From Desulfoluna butyratoxydans (GTDB lineage: Bacteria > Desulfobacterota > Desulfobacteria > Desulfobacterales > Desulfolunaceae): 64,000 nucleotides of DNA. This document shows, piece after piece, positions 1-7,934 of the stretch (position 1 is the first letter of the stretch; every line of letters begins with the position of its first letter). A model generated the notes under the pieces. It saw only the letters and a list, made by a program, of their open reading frames with translations. It ran no database searches and was not told the origin of the DNA. The stretch is taken from NCBI RefSeq assembly GCF_900699765.1, contig NZ_CAADHO010000014.1:1-64000 (forward strand). Reading direction: 5' to 3'. The translations under genes and the position numbers were made by a program.

Positions 1-1326
1 GACATCCACGTTGGCGGTCCAGGTGCCGTCGGGCAGAAGGGTGTAGTCACCCTCATTTAAGGTGATGGTGGTGGAGCCGTCGGAGATGGTGAGCCCGGTG
101 ATACGGCCGCCGGCCTCAATGGAACCGGAGAGCTGGGTGTTGCCCAGGTCGTCCGTGGAGCTGATGACGCCGTCGTTACCGGAGTCTGCGATGGTGACCT
201 CAGATACGTCAGCCACGGTGTCCTTGGCGATGGTGTCGGTGACCTGGGCGGCGGTGTTGCCGTTTGCGTCTTCGGAATCGAGGGTCACGGTCAGGGTGCC
301 GTCGTTGAACGAGGAGACATCCACGTTGGCGGTCCAGGTGCCGTCGGGCAGGAGGGTGTAGTCGCCCTCATTTAAAGTAATGGTGGTGTTACCGTCGGAG
401 ATGGTGAGCCGGGTGATACGGCCCCCGGCCTCGATGGAACCTGAGAGCTGGGTGTGGCCCAGATCGTCCGTGGAGCTGATGACTCCGTCGGCCCCGGAGT
501 CGGCTATGGTGACCGAGGAAGCGTCGGCTGCAATATCAACCCCATACCCCTCACTCGCCGTCGCAGTCGCCGTATTCCCCGCCGAATCCGTTACCGTGAT
601 TTTTGCGTCGATGGTGTGGTCCGGATCCTGGACGAGGTCGGAGCCTGCCACATCCACGGCAAAGGTGCCGCCGGCATTGACCGTTCCCTGGTAGTCAGTG
701 CCGTTGACGGTGAGGGTTACGGTGGCGTCGGTGGGGAAATTACCGACCACGGTGCCTGTGATGGTCAGGGTGGAGGCTGCCTCGGAGGCGTTGATGATGT
801 CGTCGGCTGTGATGTCGGCGGACAGGCTCAATGTCGGGGCAACGAGGGGAGGCAGGTTCTCATCGTCGACATTGAACGGGTCGTAGGGGGTTGCTGCAGC
901 GTTTGTGTCGGTGTCGGAGTCGATGAGATAACTCCCGATCTCTCCACTGGACTGGTCGCCATCGAGGGATGCCAGTTCAAAATCATGGGTGTCGGGGATC
1001 TCTTCACCCGCGGCGGTGTCCTGCTCGATGTCATCGATTTCGTCGCCGCTTTCAAGGGCCTGTTGCATGGCCTCGGCTTCGCTGATGACGGCATCCAGAG
1101 GGTCAACGGCCTCTGTGACGGTCTCATCCAGAACGAGGGTTGAGTTTTCAGAAAGCTCCAGAAGGGTTCCGTCGTTCTGGCGAATGGACAGCACGGCGCC
1201 TTCGGAGGTCTCAATGACCTCATTTTCATGCAGGGTGTCCCCGGGTGCCAGGATGCGTGTGTCTCCCTGGGGTGTCTTTGCCGTAGCGGTTCCGGAAAGG
1301 GATGCGATGATACCGACTTGAGCCAT
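1..1326 (-). CDS. Large repetitive surface adhesin, retention-module type (N-terminal part)
   Basis: This reading frame is open from an ATG at 1326 to the window edge, giving 442 codons with no stop, so the C-terminus is outside. GGAGG lies 5 bases before the ATG. The first ~130 residues (start MAQVGIIASLSGTATAKT) resemble the N-terminal retention module of LapA-like type I-secreted adhesins, followed by an acidic linker. An Ig-like domain lies at about 165-262 (LSADITADDI to GYGVDI). Then comes a tandem ~105-residue repeat whose DNA copies at 1-315 and 316-545 are nearly identical (period 315 bp). In this family the module holds the protein at the outer membrane and the repeats project outward for adhesion. 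The family call is by motif; the C-terminal RTX/secretion signal cannot be seen. Confidence 0.85.
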   Translation of the reverse strand, partial: MAQVGIIASLSGTATAKTPQGDTRILAPGDTLHENEVIETSEGAVLSIRQNDGTLLELSENSTLVLDETVTEAVDPLDAVISEAEAMQQALESGDEIDDIEQDTAAGEEIPDTHDFELASLDGDQSSGEIGSYLIDSDTDTNAAATPYDPFNVDDENLPPLVAPTLSLSADITADDIINASEAASTLTITGTVVGNFPTDATVTLTVNGTDYQGTVNAGGTFAVDVAGSDLVQDPDHTIDAKITVTDSAGNTATATASEGYGVDIAADASSVTIADSGADGVISSTDDLGHTQLSGSIEAGGRITRLTISDGNTTITLNEGDYTLLPDGTWTANVDVSSFNDGTLTVTLDSEDANGNTAAQVTDTIAKDTVADVSEVTIADSGNDGVISSTDDLGNTQLSGSIEAGGRITGLTISDGSTTITLNEGDYTLLPDGTWTANVDV

Positions 1327-1450
1327 GTTGTCCTCCAAACACAAATATGAATACGCAGTAGCGCTTTTTTTTACTCATCTGCCCTGCGCCGGACTTATCC
1401 TTTTGCAGGTATACCGGTTGTATTTCATTTTGAGGGAGAAAAAAATGTAC

Positions 1451-1471
1451 CAAGGTACAGGTTCTACCTTG
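1451..1471. promoter_or_regulatory. Perfect inverted repeat upstream of the adhesin gene, possible operator
   Basis: CAAGGTA and TACCTTG form a 7+7 perfect inverted repeat around the spacer CAGGTTC, about 125 bases upstream of the adhesin ATG. It could be an operator or an RNA hairpin. No clear -35/-10 pair was identified next to it. Confidence 0.3.
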
Positions 1472-1477
1472 CTATTG

Positions 1478-1625
1478 ATCCCGGATATTTCATGAGAAAA
1501 CGGAGGGTCTTGACAAATGATTCATTATTGCAACGTGTTATTTAGAAAAAAGTGTAGATATTCGAAAAATGCAAAATGTCATTCATCGTTTTCAGGTCGT
1601 TTTTCTCACCCTTCGGACGAGCCGG
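1478..1625 (+). repeat. Diverged copy of the CCCGGATATTTCATGAG element
   Basis: This stretch begins CCCGGATATTTCATGAG and is recognisably similar, read in the opposite direction, to 21190-21346. Shared landmarks are GAGAAAACG, a TAGATATT block, ATGTCATTCATCGTTT and ACCCTTCGG, all in the same order. It occupies part of the 788-bp gene-free gap between the adhesin and the amidohydrolase. I see no second terminal repeat here, so it may be a truncated copy. Confidence 0.6.
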
Positions 1626-2114
1626 GGAAGGGCGCCGTTTAGACACCATTCAGCAATCTGTTGTTGCAGATGATTCTGTGTGGCACTTTGAACTTGTTTT
1701 TTATGGGGGTAGCATTTGACGATTTGGTGTCAGGACCGGAATCTTCTTTTAGCTATGAAGAGGTTGCAATTATGGTTTATTTATGAGCGCGGGTCGTGGC
1801 TCTTATGGCTGCTGAATCAGATATTTTTTTGTTTGTTTTCTTGCGGCCGACAAACTTACGATGTAAGAAAATGTTTTCTACGAGTAAAGCCTTGTTGAAT
1901 TCTTCAGCCTTTGATGGTGAAGCGCCATAGCTTCATGGTTTGGGGAATTGCATATTGGAGAAAAAAGAAAAAGGACCCTATCTCCCGAAATTCAGGGTGA
2001 ATGCAGCGTTGTTGTTTTATAAGAGAAGGTGGGCTGCCTTTTCGTTCCCAATGTGAATCATTTTCCTAAGCCATCTGCCCGGGTACAAAGTGAAAACTTA
2101 ACGAAGGAGACATC
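1626..2114. other. Gene-free, AT-richer intergenic stretch
   Basis: No supported gene is seen. One short open frame (1716-1898) lacks a ribosome binding site and has no recognisable composition. The right end carries the AAGGAG ribosome binding site of the next gene at 2104-2109. Confidence 0.5.
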
Positions 2115-3845
2115 GTGAGAATCAATGCACACACTCACATTTTCAATCTCGCATCGGTTTTCTCAAGCGAGACGTTGGAGATCCTTTTGCGGCGGGTGAC
2201 GGAGGTGGATGTCCCCGAGGTGTTTAAAAACGACCTGCAAAGTCTCTTGGAAGAAGCCCTGGCAAAGGCCGGGGGGTACGCTGAGGTGGAGTCCCTGGTG
2301 GATGCCTTTGTGAAAAAGGCGGCCCTTGCAGAGCGACTCAAGGCCCTGGACTCAGGGAACAGCGTGGCCCTTGAGTTCCTCGGTGCGGATGAGATCGCCA
2401 AGGCAGGGGCCCTGGCCGTTGTTGAAAAACTGAAAAAAGCCCTCTCAAGGGATGATGCCGGGCGCCACAATACCATCGGGGATCTCCTTGATTTTGTGCT
2501 CATCGGTCTGAAGCCCGGCATCTCCGCTGTGACGGCCCACATCATGGAGCAACTGAACGAAGACGATCTCATCGTTGCCCTGATGATGGATATCACCAGT
2601 GGAGGGAGTAACGATGCGGAGCTGTTTGAGCGTCAGATACAGGATACCTCGGACCAGGTGTTGAGGTATCCGGGCCGGGTCCTTCCCTTTATCGCCGTGA
2701 ACCCCCTGCGGGACGGCCATCGGCATATTATGGAGCGGGCCTTGCTCTCCCGAGGGTTTGTGGGGGTTAAGCTCTACCCATCATTGGGCTATGATGTGGA
2801 TTCTCCTGAGATGCACGCGGTGTATGACTTCTGTCATCCTCGCGAAATCCCGATTCTTATGCACTGTACCCCCGGAGGCTTCTACGCCAAGGCGTCGTTT
2901 CAGGGAAACAGCGAGCCCCGATTGTGGGAGCCTATCCTGAAGAAGTATAAGGGGCTCAAGGTCTGTTTTGGTCACTTCGGCGGCGGTGAAAACCTCTGCG
3001 GTGCCAAGATCCCAACCGACTCCTGGACCTCCCAGATTTTGTCTTTGATGCGCGATCCCGACAACACGGGCGTGTATGCGGACATCTCCTTTCACACCGA
3101 GCCTATGGAAGGAGGAAACGGCCAGGCGCATTACATCGGTCACCTCAAAGAGCTCCTCCATGATCCGGTCCTCGGCAGCAGGATACTCTTCGGCACGGAT
3201 TTCTGGCTGGTCCGTACAGCACTGTCCGAGGCAAGTCACTGGGAGTACTTCGAGAAAGCCCTGGATGACGAGGGCTTGTTCAGGCAGCTCACAACAAACA
3301 ACCCACGTGGTTTTCTGGGGTTTGGCGATGCCCCCGGCACAGGGGGGGAGAACATGCACCACTACGTCCAGTTTATTAAGGACCACCGTGGGACCATGAA
3401 TCCTGTGTCCGCAGCAAACTGGATCAAAGACGAACTGCAGGCGCAAGGCGCCGACGTGAACTGGACGACCACAACACCCAACGCCCGATGGAATGCCAAC
3501 AATGAGGCCCATGTCCGGCTGTTCTGGTATCTCAGGGACAATCAGATGGGTAAGAAAGACAGGTCGTCCGCTGATTTTTACACCGACGCCTATTTTTCCG
3601 TTACCCGGTTGCAGTACTGGAACAAGGGGTTTGAATCATCGGCGATTTTCTACCGAAAATGTGAAGCGCTGGCAAAAGGCATGGATCGGTACTTTCGGGA
3701 GAGCAAGGCCACGTATGAAAAGAATGCGAACCGCGCCATGGCCTTGCAGAAGCTGGTTGCAGCCCTTGCCGATGAGGGGAGCGTCTTTGTTGATTTGGCC
3801 TCCCTTTGCGACGAACTCTACAACTTTTCAACCGAAGGGGCCTGA
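2115..3845 (+). CDS. Amidohydrolase-family metal-dependent hydrolase
   Basis: This 576-residue protein starts at GTG 2115 with AAGGAG six bases upstream. An HxH metal pair sits at residues 6-8 (NAHTHIF). Later TIM-barrel markers of the Amidohydro_2 family follow in order: GVKLYPSLGYD, ILMHCTPGG (third His), GHFGGGE (fourth His) and LFGTDFWL with the metal-binding Asp. The N-terminal ~180 residues contain a helical insertion after the first strand, and the C-terminal ~150 residues extend past the barrel. The substrate is unknown. It is followed 44 bp later by a secreted protein on the same strand, so the two may be cotranscribed. Confidence 0.75.
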   Translation: MRINAHTHIFNLASVFSSETLEILLRRVTEVDVPEVFKNDLQSLLEEALAKAGGYAEVESLVDAFVKKAALAERLKALDSGNSVALEFLGADEIAKAGALAVVEKLKKALSRDDAGRHNTIGDLLDFVLIGLKPGISAVTAHIMEQLNEDDLIVALMMDITSGGSNDAELFERQIQDTSDQVLRYPGRVLPFIAVNPLRDGHRHIMERALLSRGFVGVKLYPSLGYDVDSPEMHAVYDFCHPREIPILMHCTPGGFYAKASFQGNSEPRLWEPILKKYKGLKVCFGHFGGGENLCGAKIPTDSWTSQILSLMRDPDNTGVYADISFHTEPMEGGNGQAHYIGHLKELLHDPVLGSRILFGTDFWLVRTALSEASHWEYFEKALDDEGLFRQLTTNNPRGFLGFGDAPGTGGENMHHYVQFIKDHRGTMNPVSAANWIKDELQAQGADVNWTTTTPNARWNANNEAHVRLFWYLRDNQMGKKDRSSADFYTDAYFSVTRLQYWNKGFESSAIFYRKCEALAKGMDRYFRESKATYEKNANRAMALQKLVAALADEGSVFVDLASLCDELYNFSTEGA

Positions 3846-3889
3846 TGTTCACGGCCGTACACTACCCGATAACCGACAGGAGTTGATCC

Positions 3890-4777
3890 GTGATTAAAAA
3901 GTACGTGCTTGCCTGTTTACTTGTGATGTCTGTATCCGGGTTTGTTTATGCCTCACCCAAGGACCGCTTTGTTGAGATTTCACCGAAAATAGCCACCGAT
4001 GAAAGTGCCAGCGACTGGACCCTGGGGTTCTCCTACGATGTGAATTACCCGTGGTCCGAGTTGCAATCTCTTCAATTGGGCGAAGCAGAGTCCTTTGTTC
4101 AGCTTCAGCTTAAGGGCACGGTTCTTGAAGACAAGGACCTGAATAACGAGGCCCTTGTGTCTCAGGTGATCGCAGGGTTTTCCCTCCTCGGCGGTCAGGC
4201 GGTTTCCCCCGACTTTTCACCGGGCATGGACCCTAATGCGGGCGTGGGGGCAAGCAAGGACAAAAGCAGCTGGGGGTACATCTACGGAGGTTTCAACGCC
4301 CGGCACGAAACCATCCAATCCTTTGACGAGCAGAACCTTGCAGCCGGTTTTGAAACCGGTTACATCAACATACGAACCGAAGGGCTTTTTTCCTTTATCC
4401 CTTCAGTGATCGTTGCTGGGGAGTACGTCAACGGGGTGGCATCGGACATCGAGGAAGACACCTACGGCCGGTTCCGTGCGGAGGCATCGCTCAAGTGTGC
4501 TTTCGGTGAGTTGCTGTTTGATCACAAGGCCCTGATGCCCTTCGAGCTTCGTCTGGACGGACGGTACAACAGGGCCTGGGACATGGACGACAAACTCAAG
4601 GCGGCAGACCAGGACGAGGTCTCCTATCTGGCCGCCGCCCTGACCTACAGCAGCACCATGACCCTATCGTTTTTGAAGAACCCGGTTTTTTTCATCCGGT
4701 ACGCAGACGGACGGATCCCTCCCAACACAGCCGATGAGAGGGTCGTGACAGCGGGTGTGAGCCTGCCTGTCTTATGA
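3890..4777 (+). CDS. Secreted protein of unknown function
   Basis: The start is GTG 3890, preceded by CAGGAG. The first ~21 residues (MIKKYVLACLLVMSVSGFVYA) form a classical signal peptide with an Ala cleavage site, so the product is exported. The mature part (~274 residues) is rich in aromatic and alternating hydrophobic segments (for example LGFSYDVNYPW, WGYIYGGF, ALTYSSTMTL), which would fit an outer-membrane or periplasmic beta-rich protein, but no family was recognised. It follows the amidohydrolase closely and probably shares its transcript. Confidence 0.6.
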   Translation: MIKKYVLACLLVMSVSGFVYASPKDRFVEISPKIATDESASDWTLGFSYDVNYPWSELQSLQLGEAESFVQLQLKGTVLEDKDLNNEALVSQVIAGFSLLGGQAVSPDFSPGMDPNAGVGASKDKSSWGYIYGGFNARHETIQSFDEQNLAAGFETGYINIRTEGLFSFIPSVIVAGEYVNGVASDIEEDTYGRFRAEASLKCAFGELLFDHKALMPFELRLDGRYNRAWDMDDKLKAADQDEVSYLAAALTYSSTMTLSFLKNPVFFIRYADGRIPPNTADERVVTAGVSLPVL

Positions 4778-4824
4778 CCCTTTGATGAATCCACATAGCC
4801 CATGGTCAGGGGGAACGGTTGCTC

Positions 4825-4972
4825 GTTCCCAGGCTCCGCCTGGGAATGCACTTCGGAGGCTCTGCCTCCATGTTGGTGTCGCCCGAACCTCTCATACAGG
4901 GCCATCGTATTGTCATTTAACCAATAGGCAAGGCAGAGCCTTGCATCCGTCACTCCCAGGCAGAGCCTGGGA
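4825..4972. repeat. Cluster of four small palindromes (REP-like)
   Basis: Four short hairpins with related TCYGCCT/GCCTGGG cores lie between the secreted-protein gene and nifV. They are CCCAGGC-TCC-GCCTGGG near 4829-4845, GGAGGCTCTGCCTCC at 4855-4869, AAGGCAGAGCCTTG at 4930-4943 and CCCAGGCAGAGCCTGGG at 4956-4972. They fill the gap between two converging genes and may act as transcript ends or as REP-type repeats. Confidence 0.6.
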
Positions 4973-5008
4973 GCGAATCAAGTAAGCGCATTTCGCGGGC
5001 GCAGCCCG

Positions 5009-6247
5009 TCAGCGAATGTGACAACCCGAGGAACGAGGGTTGGAGCATTCGCAAATTGCTTTCGAGGTGGCACACCTCGCTGCCGGAGGCATTTTTTTTG
5101 AGACTTTTTGTTTTTGTCCAAGGCAAATGGCCGTGACTTCCCGAGGGGTAAGACCCTGTTTTTTGTTTTCGGCCTCCCTGCGAATGGCAGGGATGGACGC
5201 GGCGAGTGTTTCCCGGCTCATGCGAATCCCTTCGGTTGCCAGGATATGGGCCAGGGCAGAGGTGCCTGAGTGCTTGCCCGCCACGATGGTTGGGGCTTCC
5301 CGGCCCACGGCATCCGGGGCAAAGGGCTGGAAGGCCGTGGGGTCTTTGAGCATGGCGTGGGCGTGGATGCCCGATTCATGGGTGAAGACCGCAGACCCGG
5401 TGATGGGTTTGGTGGGGGCGGTGGAGATGCCGGTGATCTGTTCGGCAAGGGCGCAGAGCCGGGGCAGGGCGGTCAGGTCCATGCCCGTGGACAGGGGGGT
5501 GCCCCAGGCAAGGGCTGCGGCAACCTCTTCCAGGGCCGCGTTTCCTGCCCGTTCGCCCAGGCCGCCCACGGTGACGCTGAGGGCGTCGATGCCGGATTCG
5601 GCGGCGGCCACGCTGTTGGCCGTTGCCATGCCCAGGTCGTTGTGCCCGTGGAACTCTAAGGGCATGTCCGGGGCCGAGGCCTTGAGGTCGGTGATAAGGC
5701 GACTGATGGCGTGGGGCGTGAAGATGCCCACGGTGTCTGCCAGGCGTACCCGGCTTGCCCCAGCCTCCCGGGCGCATCGGACAAAGGCATCGAGGGTTTT
5801 CTTTTCAGCCCGGGACGCGTCCATGGCGCCCACGCTGCAGGTGTCAAAGGATGTTTTTGCCCGGGCCACGAGGGCGTAGAGCGCCTCTATCACCTGTTCT
5901 GCCTCTTTGCCCGTTGCCGCAAGGAGCCTGTCTGAGACGGGAAAACTCAGGTGGACGCCCTGGGTTCCGCAGCCCATGGCCAGCTCAAGATCCTCGGCCG
6001 TGCCCCGGCACCAGCAGGTGAGGGGGGCTTTGAGCTTTAATCCCGCCATCTCCCGGATGGTGTGTCTCTCCTCGGTTCCCATGGCCGGGGTCCCCACCTC
6101 CAGCTCATCGATCCCGGCATCTGAAAGGGCCGCGGCAAGGGTTATCTTCTCTTGTCTGGTGAACGCCACGCCCGGTGCCTGCTCCCCGTCCCGCAAGGTG
6201 GTGTCGGAGAGGATGACGCGTCCCGATGTCTTATATTTTGTGTCCAT
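5009..6247 (-). CDS. nifV: Homocitrate synthase NifV, with repeat-derived tail
   Basis: NifV condenses acetyl-CoA and 2-oxoglutarate to homocitrate, the organic ligand of FeMo-co. The DRE-TIM motif SDTTLRDGEQAPGVAF (residues 14-29), the metal-binding EFHGHNDLGMA and the glycine-rich VGGLGERAGNAALE, followed by HESGIHAHAM, identify the family. It is 412 residues, about 385 of them the normal enzyme. The last 27 residues (from MPPAARCATS) are encoded by an intergenic repeat whose other copies lie at 6413-6480 and 15056-15122. The start ATG at 6247 has only a weak ribosome binding site. It lies downstream of nifE-nifN on the same strand, separated by 255 bp of repeats. Confidence 0.93.
   Translation of the reverse strand: MDTKYKTSGRVILSDTTLRDGEQAPGVAFTRQEKITLAAALSDAGIDELEVGTPAMGTEERHTIREMAGLKLKAPLTCWCRGTAEDLELAMGCGTQGVHLSFPVSDRLLAATGKEAEQVIEALYALVARAKTSFDTCSVGAMDASRAEKKTLDAFVRCAREAGASRVRLADTVGIFTPHAISRLITDLKASAPDMPLEFHGHNDLGMATANSVAAAESGIDALSVTVGGLGERAGNAALEEVAAALAWGTPLSTGMDLTALPRLCALAEQITGISTAPTKPITGSAVFTHESGIHAHAMLKDPTAFQPFAPDAVGREAPTIVAGKHSGTSALAHILATEGIRMSRETLAASIPAIRREAENKKQGLTPREVTAICLGQKQKVSKKMPPAARCATSKAICECSNPRSSGCHIR
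5024..5091 (+). repeat. Short palindromic repeat family 2, copy A (inside the nifV 3' end)
   Basis: The sequence runs CCGAGGAACGAGGG, a spacer, then TTTGCTTTC-AGGTGGCACACCT and GCCGGAGGC (with small changes). Near-identical copies are at 6413-6480 (same orientation) and 15056-15122 (inverted). The AGGTG/CACCT half-sites form a hairpin. This copy encodes the C-terminal tail of NifV on the other strand. Confidence 0.8.
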
Positions 6248-6296
6248 GGTTGATATCCCACTTAATATGTATATGAAGAGTTCTCCAATGTGTCAG

Positions 6297-6326
6297 GAGG
6301 AGCGCCGCACTCCTGTGCGGCTTTTG
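6297..6326. repeat. GCCGCAC hairpin repeat followed by a T run
   Basis: GCCGCAC-TCCT-GTGCGGC followed by TTTT forms a terminator-like hairpin on the plus strand. A related unit (GCGCCGCACTCCGGTGCGGC) occurs at 15150-15202. It sits between nifN and nifV, where no plus-strand gene needs a terminator, so it is best read as a dispersed repeat. Confidence 0.5.
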
Positions 6327-6336
6327 GGTGCACGCG

Positions 6337-6358
6337 ACTCATGAAATATCCGGGCTAG
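6337..6358 (-). repeat. Solitary end of the CCCGGATATTTCATGAG element
   Basis: GACTCATGAAATATCCGGGCTAG matches the right end of the element at 21098-21346. No partner end is recognised nearby, so this is probably a remnant. Confidence 0.55.
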
Positions 6359-6412
6359 GCTGTCGGAAACAAATAATCACACAGTAGTTCGCCAGAACAC
6401 CGCTGGGATTTG

Positions 6413-6480
6413 ACCCGAGGAACGAGGGGCAAAGCCCGGCGGTGATTTGCTTTCAAGGTGGCACACCTTGCCGCCGGAGG
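6413..6480 (+). repeat. Short palindromic repeat family 2, copy B
   Basis: This is a second copy of the CCGAGGAACGAGGG / AGGTGGCACACCT / GCCGGAGG unit, immediately downstream of the nifN stop codon. It lies on the path of any nifEN-nifV transcript. Confidence 0.8.
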
Positions 6481-6502
6481 CTGCTTTCTCTCTCTTGCAG
6501 CC

Positions 6503-7861
6503 TTACATGTAGCTGTAGCCCACATCCGAGGTCGTCTGCCTGGCCTCAAGCACCGCGTTGACGATGTTGTCGTAGAGCTGCTGGGTTCCCCTGTAGCCGA
6601 CGTGGAGGGTCCGCTGGCCGCCGAAACGGTCGTGGATGGGAAAGCCCACTCGGATCAGGGGAATCCCCAGTTTCCGGGTGATGGAGTAGCCCTTGCTGTT
6701 GCCGATGAAAAGGTCCGGAGACGCCTTCAGGGCCGCCTCTTCGATGTCCTGAAAGTCTGCCTCTTCGATGATAGTCACGTCTTCTTTCATGTTGTCCGGC
6801 AGGGTCTTTTCCAGAATATCCCGCATGTGCCCGCTGGTGCCCCCTGAGGCGCAGACCACGGGGACGATGCCGATTTCGCAGAGAAAACCCGCCAGCCCCA
6901 CCACCAGATCCTCTTCTGCGTAGACCACGGCCCGTTTGCCTGAGATGTATTTGTGGCCGTCCACAAAGGCGTCCAGAAGGCGCCCCCTCTGCCGGGTGTA
7001 TTTTTCGGGCACGTCACGGCGCGTGAGGGCCGACAGGGTGGCGAAAAAGTGATCGCAGGCCTTGATGCCAAGGGGCAGGCCTGTGCGATGGACCGGGATA
7101 TTGCATCGGGCCTTGAGAACCTGGGCACCGCTTCGTTTTTCGTTGCAGACGCGGCTCAAGTCGATGGTGGCGCGGGCACCGCCCATCTCCCGGATTTCGT
7201 CGATGCCGATGCCGCCTGCGGGGATTTTCTGATAGCTGTCCCACAGCTCGCCGTCCAGGGTCTCTGAGTAATCGGGGAGCATGAAGCAGCCGGTGTCGAA
7301 GTCATCTAAAATTTCCCGGAGATGCCGCATGTCCGCCGGAGAGACCATGCCGGGAAGGATGTTGATGCACCCGTTGTTCCCGCCCAGGCTGTCCGCAAGG
7401 GCGTGGAGCAGGGCCGCCACCGCGTCGTGGAACCCGTCCACGTGGGTCCCCCGGTAGCTTGGGGTAGAGACGTGGACGATCTCCGGCAGGCGGCCGCCGG
7501 ACTGCTCTGCCTTGAACTCCTTTAAGATCATGCCCACGTCATCGCCGATGGTTTCGCTCAGGCAGGTTGTGGAGATGCCTACCAGCTCCGGCTTGTACTG
7601 ACGGGTAACGTTGATGAGGGCCTGTTTCAGGTTATCGCCCCCTCCGAAAATGGCCGTGTCTTCTGAGAAGTTCGAGGAGGCGATGTCCACGGGCTCCCTG
7701 AAGTGGCTGATGAGGTACCTCCGGATATAGGTGGCGCATCCCTGGGACCCGTGCATCAGGGGCACGGATCCGCGGATTCCCTTGAACACCAGGGACGCTC
7801 CCAGGGGTGTGCAGAGTTTGCAGGCGTTGGTTGTGGCCGAGTCGTTGTAGGTGACGTCCAT
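6503..7861 (-). CDS. nifN: Nitrogenase FeMo-cofactor scaffold subunit NifN
   Basis: NifN pairs with NifE as the scaffold on which the NifB cluster is matured to FeMo-co. The 452-residue product starts at ATG 7861 with AGGAGAG six bases upstream, rather than at an upstream in-frame ATG with no site. Recognition motifs are NACKLCTPLGASLVFKGI near the N-terminus, MHGSQGCATYIRRYL, SSNFSEDTAIFGG, STTCLSETIGDDV and the late GNSKGYSITRKLGIPLIRVG. This is the NifK-like lineage, but the gene is next to nifE rather than nifD. It starts 73 bp after nifE ends and is presumably cotranscribed from the sigma-54 promoter at 9340-9355. Confidence 0.92.
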   Translation of the reverse strand: MDVTYNDSATTNACKLCTPLGASLVFKGIRGSVPLMHGSQGCATYIRRYLISHFREPVDIASSNFSEDTAIFGGGDNLKQALINVTRQYKPELVGISTTCLSETIGDDVGMILKEFKAEQSGGRLPEIVHVSTPSYRGTHVDGFHDAVAALLHALADSLGGNNGCINILPGMVSPADMRHLREILDDFDTGCFMLPDYSETLDGELWDSYQKIPAGGIGIDEIREMGGARATIDLSRVCNEKRSGAQVLKARCNIPVHRTGLPLGIKACDHFFATLSALTRRDVPEKYTRQRGRLLDAFVDGHKYISGKRAVVYAEEDLVVGLAGFLCEIGIVPVVCASGGTSGHMRDILEKTLPDNMKEDVTIIEEADFQDIEEAALKASPDLFIGNSKGYSITRKLGIPLIRVGFPIHDRFGGQRTLHVGYRGTQQLYDNIVNAVLEARQTTSDVGYSYM

Positions 7862-7934
7862 GTCTCTCTCCTTGGGTGGGAAAATAGGAAATAGTCCCTC
7901 CGGTGCAGGTAGGGGAGGGCTTAGAAAAAAGTGT

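Noticed and set aside
1716..1898. 60-codon hydrophobic open frame
   Set aside because: No ribosome binding site, and codon use is unlike the neighbouring genes.
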